Positions 1 through 7,420 of a stretch of DNA of 64,000 nt are shown piece by piece (the first letter of the stretch is position 1; the number at the start of each line of letters is the position of its first letter). The DNA comes from Paenibacillus endophyticus. GTDB taxonomy: Bacteria > Bacillota > Bacilli > Paenibacillales > Paenibacillaceae. The position numbers were made by a program, and so were the translations under genes. The DNA lies in contig NZ_JACHXW010000005.1 in the NCBI RefSeq assembly GCF_014192395.1, positions 62,001 to 126,000 on the forward strand. The letters are read 5' to 3'. The notes under the pieces are model-generated. The model ran no database searches. It had not been told where the DNA came from and saw only the letters and a program-made list of their open reading frames with translations.

Positions 1-316
1 TACGGTCACGGGATCGATGGCTGAGAACACCATCAGCAGTGTCCATCAATCCGTCAAGATGCAACCCGCCGCTAAGCGCTGTCCAAAGTCCAACCATGAG
101 AACAGCGCTTGGCCATGCAGGCACAAACAGCGAGAACAGCCACGCGAAGCCATACAGGCATGCTCCGAGCAGCATGCCTGCTACTGGAAAATAAACCACG
201 CTGCGCGACAATACAGGACCATGAAACGCGACGTTGACCGGGACCGGGAATCGTGTTAGAAATTGAAGAGCCGCAGCAAGCGCTTGCGCTTGCAGTTTCA
301 ACTCACGAAGAAACAT
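1..316 (-). CDS. cobS: Cobalamin synthase CobS, N-terminal part (cut by window edge)
   Basis: Adenosylcobinamide-GDP ribazoletransferase joins activated cobinamide to alpha-ribazole in the membrane, the last assembly step of cobalamin. Only about 105 N-terminal residues lie in the window. The reading contains LQFLTRFPVPV near the start and the SGGLHLDGLMDTADG motif that is typical of CobS. I place the start at ATG 316, which sits inside the end of cbiB and is preceded by a GGGGGTG ribosome site; a TTG at 301 is a less likely alternative. It is the last visible gene of the riboswitch-controlled operon and overlaps cbiB by 19 bases, which suggests translational coupling. The C-terminus cannot be judged. 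Confidence 0.9.
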   Translation of the reverse strand, partial: MFLRELKLQAQALAAALQFLTRFPVPVNVAFHGPVLSRSVVYFPVAGMLLGACLYGFAWLFSLFVPAWPSAVLMVGLWTALSGGLHLDGLMDTADGVLSHRSRDR

Positions 317-1278
317 CCAATAATCACCCCCGCGAACAGCAGATAGCTAACTAAGTATAGCAACTTCACACTAAGCAAGATGTCTTGTGCATCAAGCTCA
401 CGCAAAGGCCAGCCCATTCTAGCACGCTCGCTTGGCACACCTAGATAGTGATTCAAGCCGCCTAGCTCAATGCCTAGCGCTCCTGCAACAGCCGACTCCG
501 GAATGCCGCTATTCGGGCTTGGGTGCAGATGCGCGAATGCCCGAATGGAGCGAAATGCGTCCCGTGCGCTCATTCTATGATCCAATCGTGCAGAGATCGT
601 AAGCATTACGCCTGTTATGCGAGCCGGAATATAGTTGAAAACATCGTCTGTACGGGCTGAAAACCAACCAAAATATTCGTACTTTTCGTTGCGGTAGCCC
701 ACCATGGAGTCCAGCGTATTCACGGCACGGTACAACATGGCGAGCGGAGCCCCGCCAATCATAGCGAATAGGAATGGGGATACGAGCGCGTCGACCGTAT
801 TCTCAGCTACGGTCTCCACTGCTGCCCGCGCGGCTTCACGCTCATTCAGGTGTTCCGTGTCCCGGCCAACGATATAGCCGACAAATTTACGGGCATCGCG
901 CAGTCTGCCTTCTGCTAACGGCCGAAAGACCTGCATAGCAGCTTCCTTGAGTCCTTTGACCGCAATCGTTGTTGAAATAAACCATGCGCTTACTGCATAA
1001 CCCAGCCAGTGATGTACAGCATCCGCGGCCCATACCAACCCCCCTATCGCCGCATAGCTAACGCCTAGAGTCGTTAATGTCAAAACGGCACCTAGACCTC
1101 TTAAGACAGCAGCATTTCCCTTCCAACGCTTCTGATACAGCATTCGTTCCAGCCACCGGATAAGGCGCCCAATCCATATCACGGGATGTGTTGGCCATTT
1201 CGGGTCACCTACGATCCAATCGATGACCAAAGCAGCTGCTGCAAGCAAAAAAAGCTCCTTTATCGAATAGAGGATCAT
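298..1278 (-). CDS. cbiB: Adenosylcobinamide-phosphate synthase CbiB/CobD
   Basis: This 326-residue membrane protein attaches aminopropanol (phosphate) to adenosylcobyric acid, giving adenosylcobinamide (phosphate). Family features visible are the N-terminal DWIVGDPKWPTHPV segment, the ISTTIAVKGL and VGRDTEHLNE motifs, AVNTLDSMVGYRNEKY, and HPSPNSGIPESAVAGALG near the C-terminus. Hydrophobic segments lie near residues 8-25, 60-100 and 300-325. Its ATG overlaps the cobU stop codon as ATGA at 1278-1275, and its end overlaps cobS, so it sits in a tightly coupled cob operon. Length and motifs are normal for the family. Confidence 0.96.
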   Translation of the reverse strand: MILYSIKELFLLAAAALVIDWIVGDPKWPTHPVIWIGRLIRWLERMLYQKRWKGNAAVLRGLGAVLTLTTLGVSYAAIGGLVWAADAVHHWLGYAVSAWFISTTIAVKGLKEAAMQVFRPLAEGRLRDARKFVGYIVGRDTEHLNEREAARAAVETVAENTVDALVSPFLFAMIGGAPLAMLYRAVNTLDSMVGYRNEKYEYFGWFSARTDDVFNYIPARITGVMLTISARLDHRMSARDAFRSIRAFAHLHPSPNSGIPESAVAGALGIELGGLNHYLGVPSERARMGWPLRELDAQDILLSVKLLYLVSYLLFAGVIIGCFFVS

Positions 1279-1865
1279 AGCTGCTCCCAGCTAAAAGCGA
1301 TAGCTTTCAATTCAATCGGTATGCCCGCAGTGACCAGAAAAGCACGCTCGCAGATTGCGGCAACCTGCTGGTTCAGCCTGCCCGCTTCGTCACGAAAAAT
1401 CCGGCCGAGCGGGTAGGCCGGAACGATACCATCGCCCACCTCGTTCGATACGATGATCAATGGAAAAGGGCAGCTTTGAATGCTCTTAAGCAGCTTCGCA
1501 ATTTCGATGCCCAAGCTTGATTGCTTTGTTTCATTATCGTCCAACCGAATCAACCAGTTTGTCAACCATAGCGTCAAGCAATCAAGCAGGATGACAGGCA
1601 AGTCCATCCCCTGCGCTTCAGAGGCTGACTGCTCGCCAACGATTTGTTCTAACCGTTCAGCGACATCATAAGGCTCCTCAATCGTAGTCCATTGAAATCC
1701 AGAGTCCCTACGATTCAATTTGTGCTTGGAGATGCGCTGCTCCAGCTCCTCATCAAACGGCTGACAGGTTGCTATGTATATGCCTTTTGTTGCGACCTTC
1801 ATTGCGTATTGCTCCGCAAAGCTGCTTTTGCCGCTGCGTGCTCCGCCTGTGATGAATACTGCCAA
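1275..1865 (-). CDS. cobU: Bifunctional adenosylcobinamide kinase / guanylyltransferase CobU
   Basis: CobU phosphorylates adenosylcobinamide and then transfers GMP to it, making adenosylcobinamide-GDP for CobS. The 196-residue protein opens with the P-loop ITGGARSGKS (residues 5-14). It has a histidine in SKHKLNRR followed by WTTIEEP, the region that in known CobU proteins carries the guanylylated His, and the SNEVGDGIVP motif. The start is ATG 1865, 11 bases after the cobT stop, and the stop overlaps the cbiB start. Acting next to CobT and CobS, it forms the nucleotide-loop assembly module. Confidence 0.96.
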   Translation of the reverse strand: MAVFITGGARSGKSSFAEQYAMKVATKGIYIATCQPFDEELEQRISKHKLNRRDSGFQWTTIEEPYDVAERLEQIVGEQSASEAQGMDLPVILLDCLTLWLTNWLIRLDDNETKQSSLGIEIAKLLKSIQSCPFPLIIVSNEVGDGIVPAYPLGRIFRDEAGRLNQQVAAICERAFLVTAGIPIELKAIAFSWEQL

Positions 1866-1876
1866 CTTCCCCTCAC

Positions 1877-2947
1877 CTAGCCCTTGGTAACGCCTGCGCT
1901 CTCGAATGTAGCCATCTCCTGCATCAGCAGCAGCGCAGCGTCAATAAAATGAAATGCCAGCACGGCGCCTGTTCCTTCGCCTAGCCTCATATCCAGTTGA
2001 ATCATTGGTGTCAAGCCAATCGCATCAAGCAGCTTTGCATGTCCCTGCTCTTGCGATTGATGGGAAGCGATCATATACGGCAAAGTCTTTTCGGTAATTC
2101 GTGATGCGACAAGAGCAGCCGCAGACGAGATGTATCCGTCAATAACAACCGGGCAGCCGCTTGCCGCAGCCCCAATGATCACGCCAACAAGGCCAGCGAT
2201 TTCAGCGCCGCCTACTTTTGCCAATACGTCAATGGGATCAGCTCCAGCTGCATGCAGCCCATTGACTTCAATCGCCCGCTTAACAACCTCGACCTTCTTC
2301 ATCCAGCCTGCTTCATTTATTCCAGTCCCTCGGCCCACCGACTCCTCAGGCGGCAACCCGGTCAGCACGGTCGTTAAAGCCGCGCTTGCCGTCGTATTGC
2401 CAATTCCCATCTCGCCTGTCGCAAACAACCTGCTGCCGCGGTTTATTTGCTCATTGACGATTTCGATGCCCACCAATATGGCGTCAAGCGCATCTCCCCT
2501 GCTCATGGCGGCTTGTTTTGCCATATTCGCTGTTCCGCGTACAATCTTTCTGCTTACGAGCCGTTCATGCTCGATATGTCCAATGACGCCTATATCTACA
2601 CATACAACCTCTGCCCCTGCTTGTCTAGCAAGCACATTGACAGCCGCTCCGCCGTTCAAGAAATTAACTACCATCTGAGGGGTTACAGCCTGCGGAAACG
2701 CGCTGATCCCTTCTTCGCAGACGCCATGGTCTCCCGCCATAATGATAACGGCCTTTCTGGACAAATCCGGCCATAGCTTACCTGAAATCCCGGCAAGCTG
2801 TGCCGCGACCGCTTCTAGCTTGCCGAGGCTTCCCGGCGGTTTAGTTAAGGAATCAGAATGCTTTAACGCAAGCTTTGCGGCTTCATCATCGAATGGATGA
2901 ATAGCTTGAATAACGTCTAATAGATGATTATATGCTTGGGTTTCCAT
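1877..2947 (-). CDS. cobT: Nicotinate-nucleotide:dimethylbenzimidazole phosphoribosyltransferase CobT
   Basis: CobT activates the lower ligand base of cobalamin to alpha-ribazole phosphate using nicotinate mononucleotide. The 356-residue protein carries the expected TKPPGSLGKLE motif near residue 35, GDHGV, GEMGIGNTT near 180, and MRLGEGTGA near the C-terminus, whose Glu corresponds to the catalytic base in the family. ATG 2947 lies 30 bases after the btuD stop. No alpha-ribazole phosphatase (cobC/cobZ) is seen in the window; it may lie beyond cobS or elsewhere. Confidence 0.97.
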   Translation of the reverse strand: METQAYNHLLDVIQAIHPFDDEAAKLALKHSDSLTKPPGSLGKLEAVAAQLAGISGKLWPDLSRKAVIIMAGDHGVCEEGISAFPQAVTPQMVVNFLNGGAAVNVLARQAGAEVVCVDIGVIGHIEHERLVSRKIVRGTANMAKQAAMSRGDALDAILVGIEIVNEQINRGSRLFATGEMGIGNTTASAALTTVLTGLPPEESVGRGTGINEAGWMKKVEVVKRAIEVNGLHAAGADPIDVLAKVGGAEIAGLVGVIIGAAASGCPVVIDGYISSAAALVASRITEKTLPYMIASHQSQEQGHAKLLDAIGLTPMIQLDMRLGEGTGAVLAFHFIDAALLLMQEMATFESAGVTKG

Positions 2948-2977
2948 TTCATCGGCCCCTTCCAGTAAATGTGATCA

Positions 2978-3760
2978 TCATCCTTTGAAGTTAGGCTGCA
3001 GCATCATTTGCGGCACGCCTGTGATCGGATGCGATATGACAGTCGTCTTAGTCTCATATACCTGCTCAATAAGCGACGTAGTAAGCACCTGCTGCGGCGT
3101 ACCGGCAGCTTCAATTTTCCCTTGATGCAATACCACAAGCTCATCGCAGTATAATGCGGCGAGATTCAAATCATGAAGCACCGCGATGACGGTCAGCCCG
3201 CTCTTTCGCTGCCATGCTCTTACGGTATCCATAAGCTGTGACTGAAAGCCAATATCCAGATAGGTGGTCGGCTCGTCCAGCAATAATATCGCCGGACCTT
3301 GCGCCATGAGCTTGGCCAGTGCCACTCTCTGGCGTTCCCCGCCGCTCAGCTGATCCATTGTGCGCAGTTCCAGCTCCTTCAAGCCCATTGCGACAAGGGA
3401 TTCTTCGACCAGCTTCACCGAGTCCTCATCTTCGCTTCCGAGCCAGTTCTGGTATGGATAACGTCCCATGCTGACGACTTCCCGCACCGTAAAGCCAACT
3501 GGCGGAAGCCCGTTTTGCTGCAGAACTGCCATCTGTTTTGCAATCATTTTACGGGGATATGACGTCAGCGGCCGACCACTTAGAAGCACTTCTCCCTGCT
3601 TTGGCCGATCAACGCCGGACAGCAAATGCAGCAACGTTGATTTACCGACGCCATTCGGTCCAATGATGCCATACATACGGTCTTTTTGAAACGTAAAGGA
3701 TACACCTTTCAACACTTGTCGACCGTTCACATCCTGGATCACTTCGCGAACCTCGATCAT
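2978..3760 (-). CDS. btuD: Cobalamin ABC transporter ATP-binding protein (BtuD type)
   Basis: This 260-residue ATPase powers B12 or cobinamide import through BtuC. It has Walker A GPNGVGKST, a Q-loop in AVLQQNGLPP, the signature LSGGERQRVALAKL, Walker B ILLLDEPTTYLDI and an H-loop in VLHDLNLA, all in the order of the FecCD/BtuD importer class. The open frame extends 44 codons further upstream, but ATG 3760 overlaps the btuC stop as ATGA and the domain begins there (MIEVREV), so I use it. Substrate is inferred from the cob genes and the riboswitch; the ATPase alone could not be told from a siderophore or haem importer. Confidence 0.9.
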   Translation of the reverse strand: MIEVREVIQDVNGRQVLKGVSFTFQKDRMYGIIGPNGVGKSTLLHLLSGVDRPKQGEVLLSGRPLTSYPRKMIAKQMAVLQQNGLPPVGFTVREVVSMGRYPYQNWLGSEDEDSVKLVEESLVAMGLKELELRTMDQLSGGERQRVALAKLMAQGPAILLLDEPTTYLDIGFQSQLMDTVRAWQRKSGLTVIAVLHDLNLAALYCDELVVLHQGKIEAAGTPQQVLTTSLIEQVYETKTTVISHPITGVPQMMLQPNFKG

Positions 3761-4794
3761 AAAGCGCCACCTTGTCCTTTCTTTCGCCGATGCAGCAAAT
3801 AGGCAAAAAATGGCGCACCGATTAAAGCGGTTACTACACCTAACGGTATCTCCTTCGGCGTCAACGCTATACGCGCTACCGTGTCTGCCCATAACACGAA
3901 TATACCGCCTCCGATAGCCGACAGCGGGGTAATTAACCGATAATCAGGTCCAACGAGCAGCCGGATCAAATGCGGCACAACAAGGCCAACGAAACCAATG
4001 ACGCCAGACACGGATACGGCAGCCGCGGTAAGCAGCGTAGAGCCGATCAAGACGATCAGCTTCGTTTGCTCCACATGAATGCCTAGATGGGCAGCATGCC
4101 TCTCACCTAATACAAATAAATTGAGCGGACGCCCGTAGGCAAGCAATAAGGGCAATCCAATCAGTAGAAAAGGAATAAGCATATAAACATGATCCCAGCC
4201 CCGCATGGCTAGAGACCCCATTAACCAGAACAAGATTTGGTTGACGATGCCGTCTGACATCGAAACCATAAAGGAGACAAATGCACCTAGGAAAGATTGC
4301 AGAATGACGCCGGAAAGTATGAGTGTTTCCATATGTATAACGCCTTTATGATTGGCAAGCCAAAACACGCCAAGCAGCGTAGCCATTCCTGTTGCGAATG
4401 CAACAATCGGGATAGTCCACATTCCCATCGCCGCCTGCAAACCAAATAAAATAATAAATGCCGCTCCCACCGAGCTGCCTGATGCAACGCCAAGCGTATA
4501 TGGATCAGCCAAAGGATTGCGGAGTACACCTTGAAAGCCTGTTCCCGCCAGCGCCAGACATGCGCCTACCAGAACAGCGAGCAGCACGCGGGATAATCTG
4601 ACTTGCGTTACGATTGCGATTTCGCCCGCCGAATAAGAGCCTGCTTCCTTCGAGAACAACGGCAGCTGATGAAGCAATATGCCCCACACATCCCGTACCG
4701 AAATGCCCGACGAGCCAATCGTTAAACTCACCACGATAGAAACAGCAAGAAGGAGCATGGCTGCTCCTCCGTACCAAACCAATTTATAGGTCAT
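3757..4794 (-). CDS. btuC: Cobalamin ABC transporter permease (BtuC/FecCD family)
   Basis: The 345-residue protein has the alternating hydrophobic segments of a roughly 10-helix FecCD-family permease. Family motifs include RLSRVLLAVLVGACLALAG, GFQGVLRNPLADPYTLGVA and the coupling region GFVGLVVPHLIRLLVGPD, followed by WADTVAR. It would form a homodimeric channel in the cytoplasmic membrane receiving substrate from BtuF and energy from BtuD. It starts 4 bases after the btuF stop and overlaps btuD. Normal length, no odd features. Confidence 0.93.
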   Translation of the reverse strand: MTYKLVWYGGAAMLLLAVSIVVSLTIGSSGISVRDVWGILLHQLPLFSKEAGSYSAGEIAIVTQVRLSRVLLAVLVGACLALAGTGFQGVLRNPLADPYTLGVASGSSVGAAFIILFGLQAAMGMWTIPIVAFATGMATLLGVFWLANHKGVIHMETLILSGVILQSFLGAFVSFMVSMSDGIVNQILFWLMGSLAMRGWDHVYMLIPFLLIGLPLLLAYGRPLNLFVLGERHAAHLGIHVEQTKLIVLIGSTLLTAAAVSVSGVIGFVGLVVPHLIRLLVGPDYRLITPLSAIGGGIFVLWADTVARIALTPKEIPLGVVTALIGAPFFAYLLHRRKKGQGGAL

Positions 4795-4798
4795 CGCT

Positions 4799-5800
4799 TT
4801 ATTTCACGAGATCCGGATGAATGACTTTAGCGAGTTCCAGCAAGCCGTCCGCTAAACGCGGTCCAACGCGCACAAGCGGATTCTCCGTCACTGCATGCAG
4901 CTGTTTGTTTTTCACTGCGGCAATGACATCCCAGCCTGGGCGGCTTTCGATGCCAGTGACGATCGGATTCGGATCCTCCTTCAAATCAGGGTATATAATC
5001 AGCTCTGGGTCCTGAGCAACGACTTCCTCTGCACTGACCTCGAACCAGCCTTGCGATGCAGCAGAAATATTAATGCCGCCGGCCAGATTTAAAAGCTCAT
5101 CAAGAAAAGTGCCGGAGCCGACTGTCCAGCCTGGTGAAAACTCCATGTACACTTTTTTTCGCTCCGCGTTTTTCACCGCATCCGTTACTTGCTGCCTCAC
5201 CTGCCGCATATGATCTGCAATTTCAGCCGCATCGGCAGGTTTATTCATAATATGACCTAAAATTTCTAATTTGGCAATAACGGCATCATAGGTAAGCGGG
5301 TCTGATGCGTACACGGGTATTTTAAGCTCTCTCAGCTTTGCGATTGCATCTGTGTTCAATGTGGACGAAGCCAAAACTAGATCCGGATTCAATGCGACTA
5401 CAGCCTCAATATTGGTGGTCATATCCCCAACCCTTGGCTTTGCCGCCGCTTCCTCAGGGTAATCGCTCCATTGATCGACGCCTACTACTTGCTCTCCAGC
5501 ACCGATCGCATAGATCGTTTCTGTTTCACTAGGCACGAGCGTCACAACCTTAGTTGGCTGCTGCTCAAAAGTAATCTCAGTCCCTGTATCGTCTTTTATC
5601 GTATAGGGATATACCGTTGCCTGTGTGGCTGCATCTTTGGTTTCTTCCGGCTTATTGGCAGCCGAATTCGCAAGGTTTGTTTCTGGAGGTTGCTGGTTTT
5701 CTGCTTCTTTGTTTACTCCACATGCACTTGTGACAACAAGCATCGCCGCAAGCAACAAGCCAAACAGTGTCTTCATTAAGTTACGGTTATTTCTTACCAT
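4799..5800 (-). CDS. btuF: Cobalamin-binding lipoprotein (BtuF type)
   Basis: Extracellular solute-binding lipoprotein that captures B12 or cobinamide for BtuCD. The open frame runs further upstream, but that part is riboswitch and terminator sequence. ATG 5800 follows an AGAGGTG ribosome site and gives a 333-residue protein beginning with a signal sequence and lipobox (VVTSACG, Cys near residue 27). A Ser/Thr/Pro/Glu-rich linker follows, then the type III binding fold with VTLVPSETETIYAIGAGEQVVGV, NPDLVL, and LNLAGGINI plus SPGWTVGSGTFLDELL. It is the first gene of the cobalamin operon. Confidence 0.92.
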   Translation of the reverse strand: MVRNNRNLMKTLFGLLLAAMLVVTSACGVNKEAENQQPPETNLANSAANKPEETKDAATQATVYPYTIKDDTGTEITFEQQPTKVVTLVPSETETIYAIGAGEQVVGVDQWSDYPEEAAAKPRVGDMTTNIEAVVALNPDLVLASSTLNTDAIAKLRELKIPVYASDPLTYDAVIAKLEILGHIMNKPADAAEIADHMRQVRQQVTDAVKNAERKKVYMEFSPGWTVGSGTFLDELLNLAGGINISAASQGWFEVSAEEVVAQDPELIIYPDLKEDPNPIVTGIESRPGWDVIAAVKNKQLHAVTENPLVRVGPRLADGLLELAKVIHPDLVK

Positions 5801-5833
5801 GGTTTCTGCACCTCTTTTTAAGTTTGTCAAAAC

Positions 5834-5869
5834 AAAAAAAGCATCACCGGCAATTGTGCCAGAAATGCT
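5834..5869 (-). terminator. Riboswitch-controlled intrinsic terminator
   Basis: Read on the minus strand, a 13-position stem (5857-5869 with 5840-5852, one mismatch and two G-T pairs, loop CAAT) is followed by seven T. It lies between the riboswitch and the btuF ribosome site, the expected place for B12-dependent attenuation of the whole operon. Confidence 0.88.
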
Positions 5870-5944
5870 CCCATACGCTCTTCCATGACTTGCAAAGCGA
5901 CAAGCTTCCCGAGCACCCTCCCTATTTCCACGTAGGTTTAAGCG

Positions 5945-6125
5945 CATGTAAGGACTGGCAGATTTTCTGACTCGGTCGTAACGAAGCCTTAAGCGTCGCT
6001 ATCCAACCTTACAGTGGCGGGTCCGTGCCGGAATTGCACCGGTCTTCCCTTTTAAGCTTCAAAGAGCAATGCAAGATGTTGATACCTTGCAAGACGATCT
6101 CCTATCCGCACCTGTCCGTTTACGA
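5945..6125 (-). promoter_or_regulatory. Cobalamin (B12) riboswitch
   Basis: The conserved core is visible on the minus strand: GGGAA followed by CCGGTGCAATTCCGGCAC and GACCCGCCACTGT at 6050-6011, then the B12 box GAGTCAGAAAATCTGCCAGT at 5973-5954. These match the adenosylcobalamin riboswitch consensus (GGTG.AA.TCC, CCGC.ACTG and the AGTCAGGA.ACCTGCC-like box). It precedes btuFCD-cobTU-cbiB-cobS, which fits feedback control by the end product. Outer boundaries are approximate because I did not fold the RNA. Confidence 0.95.
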
Positions 6126-6142
6126 TTGATTAATCAGTAGTT

Positions 6143-6171
6143 AATATACACCGACATCGCGTATTTGTCCA
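6143..6171 (-). promoter_or_regulatory. Sigma-A promoter of the cobalamin operon
   Basis: TGGACA (6171-6166), a 17-base spacer and TATATT (6148-6143) on the minus strand predict a start near 6136, just before the riboswitch 5' side. Confidence 0.7.
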
Positions 6172-6286
6172 TTAAACAGCCGCAATTCATTCCAGCTAGC
6201 CGAGTTCTGCTTCACACGATTCCCGCATAGGTAACTTAAATGAGCATCCTATTAAATAAAACGAATCAAGGAGGACAAACCATCAC

Positions 6287-6730
6287 ATGCAGCCGAATGA
6301 CAATGTCCGCACCTCATATTTGAAATTTTTCCTCATTTTCTTCTTGCTCGCGCTACTTATCGGTTTCGCTTTTTGGTGGTTTCAACAGGATGAAGCTGAC
6401 CCTCCGCAAACGACGGAGCATGCCTTCGACAGCGGTACGATAAGGTGGACCATTGAGGATTACCCCGCCAAGGTTTTGCACGATAATCAATTCACGGTTG
6501 AGATAAAAGATACACAGGGCTTTCCGGTTCATGATGCTAATATAAAGGTGAAGCTTGACATGCTGAGCATGGTTTGCGGTGATTATGTGTTCGAAATGAC
6601 AGAAGTAGCCACTGGCAAATATGGAGGAGATGGCATTCCCCTAATGGCAGGCATCTGGAAAGCAACGTTAACGCTTGAAAGCAATGAGCAAACTTATGAA
6701 ATAAGCAGATTGCTGAAAGCAATCCATTAG
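6287..6730 (+). CDS. FixH/YtkA-like membrane-anchored protein
   Basis: The 147-residue protein has one N-terminal membrane segment (about residues 12-31) and an extracytoplasmic beta-rich domain resembling FixH/YtkA proteins (WTIEDYPAKV, DNQFTVEIKDTQG, then LMAGIWKATLTLE). Met and Cys in LDMLSMVCGDYVFEM could bind copper, by analogy with the family; this is inference. ATG 6287 has a strong AAGGAGG site 11 bases upstream. It converges with the SafE-like gene, leaving 3 bases between them, and with the copper ATPase probably forms a metal-handling set. FixH homologues take part in copper delivery to cbb3 oxidases, but no oxidase gene is visible here. Confidence 0.75.
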   Translation: MQPNDNVRTSYLKFFLIFFLLALLIGFAFWWFQQDEADPPQTTEHAFDSGTIRWTIEDYPAKVLHDNQFTVEIKDTQGFPVHDANIKVKLDMLSMVCGDYVFEMTEVATGKYGGDGIPLMAGIWKATLTLESNEQTYEISRLLKAIH

Positions 6731-6733
6731 AGG

Positions 6734-7420
6734 CTACCATAGCCATGGATTTACGGTCGGAATGAGACCATTGACGGCAAGCCCGCGCAGTATGGAAATC
6801 AAACCAACGGCAATTGCCGTAACAAAGCTTGCCTTACGCATGAAACGGCGCCATTGTTTGTTGGCAAACGCAGCGACCGATGCGGCTAACGCCAGTGCTG
6901 GGAAAGTAGACAAACCGAACAAGGCCATGACGGCAGCCCCTGTTAAACCGGAGCCGGTAGAGGCTGCTGTCATTTGCATGGCATAGGTGAGCCCGCAGGG
7001 AAGAAATCCAAAAGCTATGCCTGTGGCAAGCAGATGAATGGTCTCCTGCTTGTTCGACTGTTTCGCGCCATGAACCAGCTTCTTGTATAAAAAAGAAGAA
7101 AGACGGTTCATAACCGGCAGCTGGAATCGACGCCAAAGCCAGAGAAGGAGAAAGCAGCCGCCGACAATGGATGCAAGCCCCTGCATCCCGGCAAACCTTC
7201 CAGCTACGTCGACAAATGAGCCTACGGTCCCCATTACGCCTCCCAGCAAAGCATAGGAAACGATACGTCCTGCGTTGTAAAGCAGCATCGATTTCTTCAC
7301 AGAAGCTGTAGAATTCAATGAAACAGCGGATACGATTCCTCCGCACATTCCCATGCAGTGCGGCGCGCTGAATAAACCAGTAAGAATAATAAAGCCGATA
7401 AGCTGCCAAGTCAACGTCAT
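6734..7420 (-). CDS. SafE/DsbD-type membrane protein (sulfite exporter TauE/SafE family)
   Basis: This 228-residue polytopic protein carries the hallmark SAPHCMGMCGGI in the first helix and AFGFLPCGLTYAM later, typical of the six-helix DsbD_2/SafE-like membrane family often found next to copper ATPases and FixH genes. The start is taken at ATG 7420 because it overlaps the stop of the upstream ATPase as ATGA; an open extension upstream to 7519 lies inside that gene. Paired cysteines in the two motifs suggest electron or metal transfer across the membrane. The name sulfite exporter is a database label rather than evidence of function. Confidence 0.82.
   Translation of the reverse strand: MTLTWQLIGFIILTGLFSAPHCMGMCGGIVSAVSLNSTASVKKSMLLYNAGRIVSYALLGGVMGTVGSFVDVAGRFAGMQGLASIVGGCFLLLWLWRRFQLPVMNRLSSFLYKKLVHGAKQSNKQETIHLLATGIAFGFLPCGLTYAMQMTAASTGSGLTGAAVMALFGLSTFPALALAASVAAFANKQWRRFMRKASFVTAIAVGLISILRGLAVNGLIPTVNPWLW

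Noticed and set aside
2130..2678. 182-codon plus-strand frame inside cobT
   Set aside because: Antisense to the conserved cobT frame, Ser/Thr/Pro-biased, with no start context.
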